Shown: positions 1 through 8,306 of the stretch, piece after piece
Layout: every line of letters begins with the position of its first letter
How positions within the stretch are numbered: position 1 is the first letter of the stretch
Assembly: GCA_964247975.1 (NCBI GenBank)
Contig: CAXTWH010000010.1
Span: forward strand, 1 to 64,000
Source: KBS-96 sp964247975
Lineage (GTDB): Bacteria > Acidobacteriota > Terriglobia > Bryobacterales > Bryobacteraceae
Reading direction: 5' to 3'
DNA length: 64,000 nt
Notes under the pieces: model-generated
The model's input: the letters and a program-made list of their open reading frames with translations, nothing else
Databases searched by the model: none
Told to the model about the DNA's origin: nothing
Position numbers and translations under genes: made by a program

Positions 1-290
1 CAGGCCACAATCGGCTTCTGAGAGCGGCAGCCGCTCGAAAACAGCTTTTCGAAAATAGCAATGTTTTCACCGGTAGAAAGGGCAGCAGCTTCGTCCATGT
101 CCATGCCGGCGCAAAACACTCGACCGGCGGCATCGAGCAGCACCGAGCCGATTGCCGGGTCAGATTGCGCCGCTTCCAGGGCGTTTACCAGCTCGTGGCA
201 TAAAGCTAGGCTAATCGCATTGCGCTTGCCGGACCGGTTCAATGTCAGATGAAGAACCCGGTCCTCTTTTTCGATCAACAGCAAGCTCAT
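1..290 (-). CDS. Enoyl-CoA hydratase/isomerase (crotonase) family, partial
   Basis: The reverse strand reads without stops from an ATG at 290 to the left edge, giving 96 codons of an N-terminus; the C-terminal part lies outside the window. The start MSLLLIEKEDRVLHLTLNR, then SGKRNAIS and FCAGMDMDEA, are the substrate-binding and oxyanion-hole segments of the crotonase superfamily, which hydrates or isomerises acyl-CoA thioesters in fatty-acid and related catabolism. KPIVA near the edge is the usual next conserved segment. The gene is transcribed divergently from the AI-2E transporter gene. The exact substrate cannot be told from this fragment. Confidence 0.85.
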   Translation of the reverse strand, partial: MSLLLIEKEDRVLHLTLNRSGKRNAISLALCHELVNALEAAQSDPAIGSVLLDAAGRVFCAGMDMDEAAALSTGENIAIFEKLFSSGCRSQKPIVA

Positions 291-438
291 TGGATTTACC
301 TTATTTCCCTTGGTTGCAGCGGTCCGGAAAACCCGATTCTCAATGGATACAAAAGCCCGTTTGGTCCGAGTTCCTGGAAAAACCCGCAAAAGCCTTAATA
401 TCGCGACGCAAGTTCAAGGTATTGTTAGTCTAACAGGC

Positions 439-1518
439 ATGTTGGGAGTGGATTCGCGTACTTTCAAGGTTGTTTGGACGATTTTCCTTTTCGCCTTGTT
501 GTTGGCTACGATTTACGCCATCCATGAAACGCTGATTCTGGTGGCGGTAGCCACCTTTTTCGCTTACATGCTGGCGCCGCTGGTAGATCTAGTGGAGCGG
601 ATAACGCCGAAGCGACGGACGATTGCCCTGGCTATTGTTTATGTTCTGCTGGTGGCCGCGTTTGTTACCGTGGGAGTAAACCTGGGTACGCAGATTGCTG
701 AAGAAGCAACCACGTTCTTTGGCGGCTTGCCTAAAATGCTGCAACAAGGCAGATTATTGGCTATTCCAATGCCTGGCTGGTTGGAACCGTTAAGGGACCG
801 TATTGTGACCGCCGCCCAACAGGAAGCCGCGCATCTGCAGACAAGCATTGTTCCATTAATTCAACACGCCAGCGGGCAGATTCTATCTGGCATTAGTTTT
901 CTGGTGTTGATCGTGCTGGTTCCCATTATCAGTTTTTTTCTGTTGAAAGATGCCCGCCAGATTCGCCGGTTCCTGATTGTCACAGTGGGGGATCTAGGCG
1001 ATCGCGCACTCGTGAAGAATATCTTGAACGACGTTCACCTTTTACTTAGCAAATATATTAGGTCTTTGGTGCTGCTGGCTTTTACGTCGTTTGCCGCTTG
1101 GGCTTTGTTTCTTCACTTTACGCATGGGCCGTATCAAATGCTTTTGGCTGGCATATCGGGCGCCCTGGAGTTTATTCCCGGCGTGGGGCCGGCAGTGGCT
1201 TTAGCGACTGTGCTGGTTGTTTGCGGAGTTACCGGCTATCAGGTCAGCCTCATTTGGATAGTTGTTTTCTGGATTGTATTCCGTATGTTCCAGGATTACG
1301 TGCTGACGCCGTTGCTAATGAGCGCTGGCATCAATCTGCATCCCCTGCTGATTCTTCTTGGAGTGTTGGCCGGAGGCCAATTAGGCGGCATTCCCGGATT
1401 GTTTTTCTCCGTTCCTGTGATAGCCATTCTGAAGGTGTTAGTGGTTCGCCTGCATGAATCGCAGAATAATGGTGCTTCGCTTTCGCAGTCGGCGTTCGAA
1501 AAAGCTAGTATGGTCTGA
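439..1518 (+). CDS. AI-2E family transporter (PerM/TqsA-like membrane protein)
   Basis: The product is an inner-membrane protein of about 359 residues with many hydrophobic segments and the late motif FIPGVGP, followed by a long pair of helices with GGQLGGIPGLFFSVPV. This is the layout of the AI-2E transporter family (PF01594), whose members export AI-2 or other small molecules or act as sodium/proton antiporters. The start is uncertain. The frame is open from a TTG at 310 and has ATGs at 343 and 439. I chose 439 because the first transmembrane helix begins about 12 residues later, as in acidobacterial relatives, and the 43 residues upstream look unlike a membrane protein. The substrate is unknown. 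Confidence 0.85.
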   Translation: MLGVDSRTFKVVWTIFLFALLLATIYAIHETLILVAVATFFAYMLAPLVDLVERITPKRRTIALAIVYVLLVAAFVTVGVNLGTQIAEEATTFFGGLPKMLQQGRLLAIPMPGWLEPLRDRIVTAAQQEAAHLQTSIVPLIQHASGQILSGISFLVLIVLVPIISFFLLKDARQIRRFLIVTVGDLGDRALVKNILNDVHLLLSKYIRSLVLLAFTSFAAWALFLHFTHGPYQMLLAGISGALEFIPGVGPAVALATVLVVCGVTGYQVSLIWIVVFWIVFRMFQDYVLTPLLMSAGINLHPLLILLGVLAGGQLGGIPGLFFSVPVIAILKVLVVRLHESQNNGASLSQSAFEKASMV

Positions 1519-1539
1519 AACTGAACGTTTCGATTGCGC

Positions 1540-2532
1540 TTACTTATAAACTGCAATACCGGTGCCGGTTTGAATCAGAGCATCAATGGAGCGAGAGGCA
1601 ATCTTTTTTGATGTGCTGCTAGGAACATAAAGCACGTCATTGGCTTTTAAAACAACGTCTTGCGATTTGCCAGTCAACATTTTTTTTAAATTAATCGGCA
1701 GTTCGCTGCGTTGGCCGGAAGCATCGTTGCGCAGAATTCTAGCTTCATTTGGTTTTGCCGTTTCGCGTAATCCCTGCGCTAGAGACAATGCTTTTAATAC
1801 AGTTAAGTCGTTTGATTCGCCAAGCGGAAACCCGCCTGCGCGTTTCACATCGCCCAGAACATAAATCAGCTTGCCTTTCGGCACAGTGATGATATCGCCG
1901 GATTGAATCAGCACATTGCTGGCAGGGTCAGTGCCTTCCATTAAATTGGAAACCGGAATCACCGCAGTGAGATAATTGCCATTCACAGAAGTTTTCACGC
2001 TGGCCGGGAACGCGCTGGGTTCCCCATTTTTTCTAGCCAAAGTTAAGGTTGGTCCCGCATCCGGCTTCAATCCGCCTGCTTGCGAAAGTATCTCAATCAG
2101 GCGTTTCCGTCCGTCCGCTTGCACGACCCCGGGCTGATTCACGGAGCCCAACACCGTTACCGGCTTGCTGCGAACGTCAATTTGGGTAAATGAAACTTTT
2201 GGATCTTTGAACTGCGTCAGTAGTGCTTTCGTCAAATCAGCGGCAAACTGCTGCGGCGTTAATCCAGCCACTTTCATGGATCCTATCAGCGGCACGCTAA
2301 CCGTTCCATCAGATTGAACCTTCAACTGCCGCCGGTCCAGTTCCTCGATTTCGGGCGCTGCCACGGTTACCTGGTCGCCCGGGCCGAGAATCACGCTGGA
2401 CATCTGATTCTTCACCAAAGCCGGACTTGATGGTTCCGTTGGGTTCGTTTGTGCAAAAAACGGCTTTCCCGGTATCAACAACAGAGTAACCGCGACGGCA
2501 GCCTTTTTCAAAGCGCAACTACATTGAATCAT
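1540..2532 (-). CDS. Polysaccharide export protein with SLBB domains (Wza-like)
   Basis: An N-terminal signal peptide (ALKKAAVAVTLLLIPG then FFAQ) is followed by a polysaccharide-export domain that starts at VILGPGDQVTVAAPE, and by soluble-ligand-binding beta-grasp (SLBB) repeats around VTVLGSVNQPGVVQ and IYVLGDVKRAGGFPLG. Such proteins form or line the outer-membrane channel for capsule or exopolysaccharide. Full Wza is about 380 residues; this one is about 330 from the ATG at 2532. The frame is open up to a GTG at 2583, but that extension (rich in His, Phe and Ser) would spoil the signal peptide. No synthesis genes lie next to it, so the polymer is unknown. It is convergent with the AI-2E gene. 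Confidence 0.85.
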   Translation of the reverse strand: MIQCSCALKKAAVAVTLLLIPGKPFFAQTNPTEPSSPALVKNQMSSVILGPGDQVTVAAPEIEELDRRQLKVQSDGTVSVPLIGSMKVAGLTPQQFAADLTKALLTQFKDPKVSFTQIDVRSKPVTVLGSVNQPGVVQADGRKRLIEILSQAGGLKPDAGPTLTLARKNGEPSAFPASVKTSVNGNYLTAVIPVSNLMEGTDPASNVLIQSGDIITVPKGKLIYVLGDVKRAGGFPLGESNDLTVLKALSLAQGLRETAKPNEARILRNDASGQRSELPINLKKMLTGKSQDVVLKANDVLYVPSSTSKKIASRSIDALIQTGTGIAVYK

Positions 2533-2710
2533 TGGACTTGAGTGAAAATGGAAATTGGAATGAAACATCTGTGTTCTGATCACCAGAACTCATACTTATT
2601 GTCGCTCATTCGTGCCAATCGGCCAACTCAGGCAGTTGCTAACCGAAACGGCGAAGAACCGGCTGCAAAATAAAACGCCGCTCCTTCCCTTTTACTCGTG
2701 TCTAGGAGTT

Positions 2711-3193
2711 ATGGCAATTTCTAAAGCTTATACGGCGGCCATTGTGCTGGGCGCTACGGCAGGAATGCGTACACTGACACCCCCTGCTTTAATTGGGCTG
2801 GCCGGGCAGCGGGGTAGTTTGTCTCTGCGCCGTTCTCCGTTGAAATATCTGTATTCCCGAAATGCAGCATTAGCGGTAGGCGTTGCCGCAGTAGGTGAGT
2901 TGGTAGCAGATAAAATTCCGAACAGTCCGAGCCGCTTGAAACTTTATGAACTACTGCCGCGAATTGTTTCCGGCGCGTTCTGCGGCGCCACGGTCTGCGC
3001 CGCAGAACGGGAAAACAAAACTACTGGGGCTATTATCGGCGGGTTGGCTGCTTTGGGCGGCGCGTTCGCCGGATACCATTGGCGTCAATCGGCTACCGAG
3101 CAAGGCCATGTTCCTCCCTTTGCGGCGGCGCTTGTTGAGGATGCGGTTGCGATTGGCGGGGCCGCTGTTTCGCTTTCTTCACTAAGCGAGTGA
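2711..3193 (+). CDS. DUF4126 family membrane protein
   Basis: The product has about 160 residues. The start MAISKAYTAAIVLGATAGMR, then TLTPPALIGLA and later ELVADKIPNSPSRL, matches the DUF4126 family of small multi-helix membrane proteins of unknown function. Gly/Ala-rich helices GAIIGGLAALGGAFAGY and DAVAIGGAAVSLSSL follow. The ATG at 2711 has AGGAG just upstream with a very short spacing. The frame is open back to 2612, but the extra 33 residues are not hydrophobic and look like leader sequence. It is divergent from the polysaccharide-export gene and followed 30 bases later by the DUF4142 lipoprotein gene, so the two may be co-transcribed. Confidence 0.75.
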   Translation: MAISKAYTAAIVLGATAGMRTLTPPALIGLAGQRGSLSLRRSPLKYLYSRNAALAVGVAAVGELVADKIPNSPSRLKLYELLPRIVSGAFCGATVCAAERENKTTGAIIGGLAALGGAFAGYHWRQSATEQGHVPPFAAALVEDAVAIGGAAVSLSSLSE

Positions 3194-3223
3194 CACTGTG
3201 ACCAGGAGAGGGCATGATTAGTT

Positions 3224-3841
3224 ATGAGGCAGAATAGCTTTTTGCATAAATTTTTGACGACGGCGACGGTTGCTGCTGTTTTGTTCATTGTCGGTTGCAG
3301 CAAAAGCCCGTCCAGTAAGGATGTGGCAAATTCGCCTAGCGCGGGCGAGGCATCCGCGCCGCAGACCGGGACTGCCACGGCAAAACTGAATTCCGAAGAC
3401 AAAGAATTTTTTGCCAACGCGGCCAAGGACGCGTATGCGGATATTCAGCTAGCTCGAACTGCCTTGAACAAAACTCATGATCAGGACGTACAGGCATTTG
3501 CGCAGAAAATTGTTGACGACCATCAGAAAATGAACGGCGACCTGGCCCAGCTTGCTTCCGCCAAAGGAGTGACGCTGCCCGATTCCGCCTCGCTTGCTTC
3601 GGCCATTAAACAAGGAGCGCTGAAGTTCGAATCGGGAACGCATTTTGACCGCTCGTTTCTGCAACGGATAATTAAAGGCCACGAAGATGCCATTCAGATG
3701 TTTGAAAAGGAAGCGAATGGAGGGTTAGACACGGAAGTAAAGGATTTGGCTATTACTACCATCAGTAATCTGAAAGGCCATCTTGCTTCAGCGCAGGAAC
3801 TGATCAACAAACTCAATGCCAGAAAGGGCGCGAAGGGGTAA
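3224..3841 (+). CDS. DUF4142 domain lipoprotein
   Basis: The N-terminus is a lipoprotein signal: a hydrophobic stretch ends in IVGC at about residue 25, which is a lipobox with Cys as the lipidated residue. After a Ser/Pro/Gly-rich linker, the segment from DKEFFANAAKDAYADIQLAR to the end is a DUF4142 domain, a helical ferritin-like bundle found in many secreted acidobacterial and proteobacterial proteins. It has the usual AFAQKIVDDHQKMN helix. CAGGAGAGGG about 15 bases ahead of the ATG may serve as ribosome binding site. The function of the family is not established. Confidence 0.85.
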   Translation: MRQNSFLHKFLTTATVAAVLFIVGCSKSPSSKDVANSPSAGEASAPQTGTATAKLNSEDKEFFANAAKDAYADIQLARTALNKTHDQDVQAFAQKIVDDHQKMNGDLAQLASAKGVTLPDSASLASAIKQGALKFESGTHFDRSFLQRIIKGHEDAIQMFEKEANGGLDTEVKDLAITTISNLKGHLASAQELINKLNARKGAKG

Positions 3842-3849
3842 GCGTTGGT

Positions 3850-5001
3850 TTATCGAACTAATGCTCGTCTAGCCCTTTCCACGTCTTCTGTTGCTTGTTG
3901 AGCGGAATGCGACAATGCTGTTAAGTGACCCATCTTGCGTCCGGGCCGGGGCTCCTGTTTTCCGTACAAATGCAGTTTAATGTTAGGAATGCCGGCAGCG
4001 GCGGTCCAATTCAGTTCGCCGTTGTTCCACAAATCGCCTAACAGGTTCGCCATTGCTGCCGGAGCAAGCTGTTGCACCGAGCCTAGCGGCAGCCCGCAAA
4101 CAGCGCGAAGCTGTTGTTCGAACTGGCTGGTAATGTTGGCATCGAAAGTAAAATGACCTGAATTGTGAGGCCGGGGCGCTAATTCATTGATCATCAAGCG
4201 GCCCTGCTTATCAAGAAAAAACTCCACGCATAAAACGCCGATTACTTGCAGTTTTTCCAGCACCACGCGGCTGATTTCAATAGCATCTTGCGCCACTGAC
4301 GGCGGCACCTCAGCCGGAGCAGTGCTGATATCCAGAATGTGATTGCGATGGCGATTTCTGATTGCGCCGTAGTGAACAAAGTCGCCTTGTTCACTACGCG
4401 CCGCAACGACCGACAATTCGCAGTTGAAATCAATAAAGGCTTCCAGCACGGCTTCTTGTTCGCCGAGAGCTTGCCATGCTTCTTCCAATTGATCGGTATG
4501 GCTGATTTTAAACTGCCCTTTTCCGTCGTAGCCGAAACCGGCTGTTTTTAACACTGCCGGAACCGACAAAGCCTGCGCCGCACTTTTCAATTCCTCAAGA
4601 TTGCAGACCCGGCGAAACGGCGTTACCGGCAGTGCTGCTTGAAAAAGAAAAGTTTTTTCGCGCAGGCGATGTTGGGTGGTGTGCAGAACTTCGCCGCCGG
4701 GCCTGACGGGCGCAAACTCGGCGGCTGCTGCGGCAGTGGCGGCAGGCACATTTTCAAATTCGAAAGTTACTGCCGATACACGTCTGGCGAAATCACGAAC
4801 GGCATCCAGGTCGTCGTAGGAAGCTTTAATTTCCAGATCGGCCACTTGCCCGGTGGGAGTATCTTCATCGGGTGAAAGCGTGTGGACCCGGTAACCCATT
4901 CTGCGGGCGGCAATCGCAAACATTCGACCTAATTGCCCGCTGCCCAGCACGCCGACCGTGCTGCCGGGAAGAATCGGCATTCGTAGTTGATCGTTTTTCA
5001 T
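3850..5001 (-). CDS. purK: 5-(carboxyamino)imidazole ribonucleotide synthase
   Basis: This ATP-grasp enzyme carboxylates aminoimidazole ribonucleotide with bicarbonate and ATP to give N5-CAIR in purine synthesis. The N-terminus VGVLGSGQLGRMFAIAARRM is the PurK signature. VLKTAGFGYDGKGQ holds the ATP-binding lysine and glycine loop, and EFFLDKQGRLMINELAPRPH holds the metal-binding Glu/Asn of the grasp fold. The length (383 residues) is normal. Its ATG overlaps the stop of purE in an ATGA, so the pair is translationally coupled, as expected for enzymes handing over the unstable N5-CAIR. A perfect 11-base inverted repeat lies inside the gene (4369-4397). Confidence 0.95.
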   Translation of the reverse strand: MKNDQLRMPILPGSTVGVLGSGQLGRMFAIAARRMGYRVHTLSPDEDTPTGQVADLEIKASYDDLDAVRDFARRVSAVTFEFENVPAATAAAAAEFAPVRPGGEVLHTTQHRLREKTFLFQAALPVTPFRRVCNLEELKSAAQALSVPAVLKTAGFGYDGKGQFKISHTDQLEEAWQALGEQEAVLEAFIDFNCELSVVAARSEQGDFVHYGAIRNRHRNHILDISTAPAEVPPSVAQDAIEISRVVLEKLQVIGVLCVEFFLDKQGRLMINELAPRPHNSGHFTFDANITSQFEQQLRAVCGLPLGSVQQLAPAAMANLLGDLWNNGELNWTAAAGIPNIKLHLYGKQEPRPGRKMGHLTALSHSAQQATEDVERARRALVR

Positions 5002-5504
5002 TCAGGCAAATTGTCTTGCAGGACTGTATCAGTTTGTTGATTCCGAAACGCTTGCAGGCGCGCGCGCAGTTCAGGATACTTGTTAGCCAGGATCGCGGCA
5101 GCGAGCAGCGCCGCGTTTTTTGCGCCCGCATTGCCGATGGCCAGTGTTCCAACCGGTACGCCGGCCGGCATCTGCACAATAGAAAGCAATGAATCAATTC
5201 CATTTAAGATACTGCTTTTAATGGGAACGCCCAGCACCGGCAAAATCGTATGAGCCGCTACCATGCCGGGCAGGTGAGCCGCCCCGCCCGCCGCCGCAAT
5301 AATTACTTCCAGACCCCGCTCCATTGCTTGTTTTGCATAATCGGCCATCCAGTCTGGCGTTCGGTGAGCGGAAACGATGCGCTTCTCATAAGGAATCTGA
5401 AAAGTATCCAGCGTTTCGCAGGTTTGCCGCATGGTGTCCCAGTCGGATTTGCTGCCCATCACGACGCCGACTAAGCAGTTGCGGGCGGAAGCCGTATCGC
5501 TCAT
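4998..5504 (-). CDS. purE: 5-(carboxyamino)imidazole ribonucleotide mutase
   Basis: Class I PurE converts N5-CAIR from PurK into CAIR. VVMGSKSDWDTM near the N-terminus is the substrate-phosphate loop. VSAHRTPDWM contains the catalytic His region, and AAAGGAAHLPGMVA and GVPIKSSILNGIDSLLS are the other family signatures. From the ATG at 5504 the protein has 168 residues, the normal length. The frame is open to 5534, but the extra ten residues are not part of the family. It forms a two-gene operon with purK. Confidence 0.95.
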   Translation of the reverse strand: MSDTASARNCLVGVVMGSKSDWDTMRQTCETLDTFQIPYEKRIVSAHRTPDWMADYAKQAMERGLEVIIAAAGGAAHLPGMVAAHTILPVLGVPIKSSILNGIDSLLSIVQMPAGVPVGTLAIGNAGAKNAALLAAAILANKYPELRARLQAFRNQQTDTVLQDNLPE

Positions 5505-5570
5505 AGTAAGGATGAAGTTATTACCATAGCGCAAGACGTGTTCTCCTCCCTGCGAGGATGCTGCGGAAAC

Positions 5571-6668
5571 TTACCTTTCGGAAGTTGGCAAACTGCTCGT
5601 CATCACAGTTTGATCGGGAACCAGCACTGCTTCCATGCCTAAAGCCGCATCAAGCGATGGCAAGCCTTCTACCGGCTGCACAGTGAGCGTGGATGAAGGC
5701 AGATTGAACTTTGGCATGGTTTTCTGTAATGCCGATACTGCAGCGTTGTTCAGGGAAAAAGCATTGATGGAAACTGCTTGACGAATATCAGCGTGTAAAG
5801 CCTCCGCATCATGCGCCATTCTGGACAAAGCTGAATCAGCATCATCCAGATAAGTTCCAAAACTGAGTTGTAAACCAGTCAAAACGAGATGCGGCCCCTG
5901 AGCTAGAGAAATTCGTAAACGCTGAAGAGTTTCGGGGGACATCTGCGGATTCGGACGAGACAGCCGGGCAATTGCTGAACAAGTATTATCACTTTGGCCC
6001 GGGTCCCGCATCGCCTGCACGAGATTTACGGTGGCTTGGGGGAATGCCGCCGTGAGTGCTGCATGCATTCGGGAATAATCATTTAACTGAGCCGCAAAAC
6101 AGGTTGCGCTCACTACATCGCCAGGAACAAGTTCGGCTGTTTTCAGCGATTCAGTGATTTTCGATAGCGCACCTTCCAGCGAGGAACCGGTTTGCCCGGC
6201 CAGAAACGCAAGGCCGTTCGGGTTCAATGTGCGATGTTCCGCCACCACTGCTTCCATCACCACGGCAGCCGACTCTTCGCCTAAAGCTCCAACCTGAATA
6301 ATGGTGATTACCGGCAAGGCCAGTTTCTTATCTGTAAACAATTCACGAACCATCGACTGAACAAGACGAGAATCGCCGGCACCAGCCACGTAAGCACGTA
6401 GTTTCACAATGGTGCCGCTCCGATTTTCCCGGATCAGTGCAGTGAGTGTTTCCCGGACTTGGGCCGATAAGTGACCTGTTTTCAGAAACGGGGTGACTTG
6501 GAAGCTTAAAGTTTGCGTTTCAGCGGAAAGCACACGCGGCAACTCTCGCGGCAGCGGAAGAACTTTGGTTTTCGGTTCTTCATTCTTCTTGTGTCCCGCG
6601 AAAGCCGCTAAAGACACAAAACAATATAGGGTGCAAGTAAAAGCCGTCCGAACCAGCCGACGTCGCAT
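5571..6668 (-). CDS. Secreted protein with RidA-like repeats
   Basis: From the ATG at 6668 the protein has about 365 residues and begins with a signal peptide (MRRRLVRTAFTCTLYCF then VSLAAFAG). The body looks like tandem RidA/YjgF-type modules. A segment VKLRAYVAGAGDSRLVQSMV, then an ALPVITIIQVGALG strand and an E-rich strand, is followed by a second block with GDVVSATCFAAQLNDYSRMH and a third around VLTGLQLSFGTYLDDADS. RidA proteins hydrolyse reactive enamines/imines made by PLP enzymes, but I do not see a clear catalytic Arg in a GxxxxR context, so activity is doubtful. It is divergent from the PLP-synthesis regulator, which is suggestive given RidA's link to PLP enzymes. A longer frame to 6872 would run into that gene and is rejected. 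Confidence 0.6.
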   Translation of the reverse strand: MRRRLVRTAFTCTLYCFVSLAAFAGHKKNEEPKTKVLPLPRELPRVLSAETQTLSFQVTPFLKTGHLSAQVRETLTALIRENRSGTIVKLRAYVAGAGDSRLVQSMVRELFTDKKLALPVITIIQVGALGEESAAVVMEAVVAEHRTLNPNGLAFLAGQTGSSLEGALSKITESLKTAELVPGDVVSATCFAAQLNDYSRMHAALTAAFPQATVNLVQAMRDPGQSDNTCSAIARLSRPNPQMSPETLQRLRISLAQGPHLVLTGLQLSFGTYLDDADSALSRMAHDAEALHADIRQAVSINAFSLNNAAVSALQKTMPKFNLPSSTLTVQPVEGLPSLDAALGMEAVLVPDQTVMTSSLPTSER

Positions 6669-6744
6669 GATGGAACTGCTATTTAGGGTAGCGCGGGCAC
6701 ATTTACATTCCATTGCAAATGGTATAGATAATATACTGTGTACG

Positions 6745-6777
6745 ATTGGATGGTTACAATTGGATGGTTTGGCTGGT
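6745..6777. promoter_or_regulatory. Tandem direct repeats upstream of pdxR, likely operator
   Basis: ATTGGATGGTT occurs twice, perfectly, at 6745-6755 and 6759-6769, 14 bases start to start. A weaker third copy, TTTGGCTGGT, lies at 6768-6777. The repeats sit in the divergent gap, 28 bases before the pdxR start. MocR/PdxR-type regulators are known to bind direct repeats next to their own and pdxST genes, so this is the probable binding site. An AT-rich stretch at 6722-6736 could hold the -10 for either direction. Confidence 0.6.
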
Positions 6778-6804
6778 AAAATGGTAGGCTTACAGTAAGC
6801 ATCG

Positions 6805-8274
6805 ATGCTGGAGCGAATCGTATTAAATCCTGCTTCCGAACTGCCCTTGTACCGCCAACTGGCGGAAGCCATTGCCCGGCAGATTCAAGCAGGAGAAATT
6901 CATCCGGGTGATCGTTTACCACCTACGCGTGAGCTTTCAAGCATCCTGAGTTTAAATCGGACCACTATTTCTGCTGCTTATGCCCTGCTGGAAGAACAAG
7001 GATTAATTCGGGGCCATGTGGGACGCGGCAGTTTTGTGGCGGACTGGGAAACTCCTCCACCAGTTGTTGGATTGGACTGGGAAGAAATCCTGCCGAAATT
7101 GGAAGCTGGTAAATCACTGACGCAACCGGTTCCCATCAGTTTTGCCAATTCCCGTCCTGCAGACGATCATTTTCCGATGGCGGCGTTCCGGCGTTTAGCG
7201 AAACAAGTGATTGATTCCCCTAATGCTCAGGAAATCTTACAGCTTGGTTCGCCGCTCGGTTATGCGCCGCTACGCCGTTATCTGACAGAAGAAGCGCAAT
7301 CGTCCGGGGTGGCGCGGACAGCTGATGATTTGATTGTGACCAACGGCTGCCAGCAGGCTTTAGATCTGCTGGCGCGAGTGCTTTTAACCCCGCAGGAAAC
7401 TGTGGTGATTGAAGATCCTGTGTATCATGGGCTTCTAAAGGTTTTGGAGCGCACGGGCGCAAAGCTGATTCCTGCGCCGGTCGGCGCGCAGGGCGTTGAT
7501 CCGAACGCGCTCGAAAAATTATTTGCGCAGCACCAGCCGCGAACAGCAATTATTACTCCCAGTTTTCAGAATCCTACGGGTACATCGCTTTCGCTCGCCC
7601 ATCGTCGCCGCATTGTAGAGCTGGCAGCGCGTTTCGGGGTTATTCTCATTGAAAACGATATTTACGCCGGTTTGCATTACCGGCATGAACCCCTGCCTGC
7701 GTTAAAGGAACTGGATGAAACCGGCAGCGTGATTCTGCTGCGTAGTTATTCGAAGATTTCTTTTCCCGGGCTGCGGGTAGGTTGGGTGATTGCGCCCCGT
7801 CCGGTAATTCAACGGTTGGCGGCCCTGAAGCAGATAACGGATCTGCATTCCGACCAGTTGTCACAAGCGGTGCTGCTTGAATTTGCTCGCTCCGGCGAAC
7901 TGGCACGTCATCTGGAGAATACCCGGAAAACGGGCTCTCTGCGCTTGCAGGTTGCACTTTCTGCTTGTGAACAGTTTCTGCCGGAAGGGTCGGGTTTTAC
8001 TCGACCGGAAGGCGGCATGAGCTTATGGGTGGAGCTGCCCGCGCCGCTTGATGCGCGCGATCTTCTGGCGCGCACGCAGGAACAAGGCGTCAACTTTTTG
8101 CCAGGCAATTATTTTTCAACAACCCGTGGCTACGAACATTGTTTGCGGTTAAGCTTCGGCGGTCTGGCTCCGGAAGTTATTGAAAAGGGAATCCAGATTT
8201 TGGGGAACGCAGCCGCCAGGGAATTAGCCGATGCTACCCGGAAGGCGTTTGAACCGGCATCGGCTTTGGTGTAA
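6805..8274 (+). CDS. pdxR: PdxR-type MocR regulator (GntR HTH fused to aminotransferase)
   Basis: The 489-residue protein begins with a GntR winged helix: LYRQLAEAIARQIQAGEI is its first helix, followed by GDRLPPTRELSSIL and the recognition helix NRTTISAAYALLEEQGL. From about residue 105 there is an aminotransferase class I fold with VTNGCQQALDLLARVL, PSFQNPTGTSLS and the PLP-binding lysine in RSYSKISFPGLRVGWV. MocR proteins sense PLP through this domain. Immediate linkage to pdxS and pdxT on the same strand (32 bases to pdxS) marks it as the PdxR subgroup, which in other bacteria controls PLP synthesis. The direct repeats at 6745-6777 are the likely site. Confidence 0.88.
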   Translation: MLERIVLNPASELPLYRQLAEAIARQIQAGEIHPGDRLPPTRELSSILSLNRTTISAAYALLEEQGLIRGHVGRGSFVADWETPPPVVGLDWEEILPKLEAGKSLTQPVPISFANSRPADDHFPMAAFRRLAKQVIDSPNAQEILQLGSPLGYAPLRRYLTEEAQSSGVARTADDLIVTNGCQQALDLLARVLLTPQETVVIEDPVYHGLLKVLERTGAKLIPAPVGAQGVDPNALEKLFAQHQPRTAIITPSFQNPTGTSLSLAHRRRIVELAARFGVILIENDIYAGLHYRHEPLPALKELDETGSVILLRSYSKISFPGLRVGWVIAPRPVIQRLAALKQITDLHSDQLSQAVLLEFARSGELARHLENTRKTGSLRLQVALSACEQFLPEGSGFTRPEGGMSLWVELPAPLDARDLLARTQEQGVNFLPGNYFSTTRGYEHCLRLSFGGLAPEVIEKGIQILGNAAARELADATRKAFEPASALV

Positions 8275-8306
8275 AGTTTCAGGCTCTGAATTGAAGGAGA
8301 ACAACA

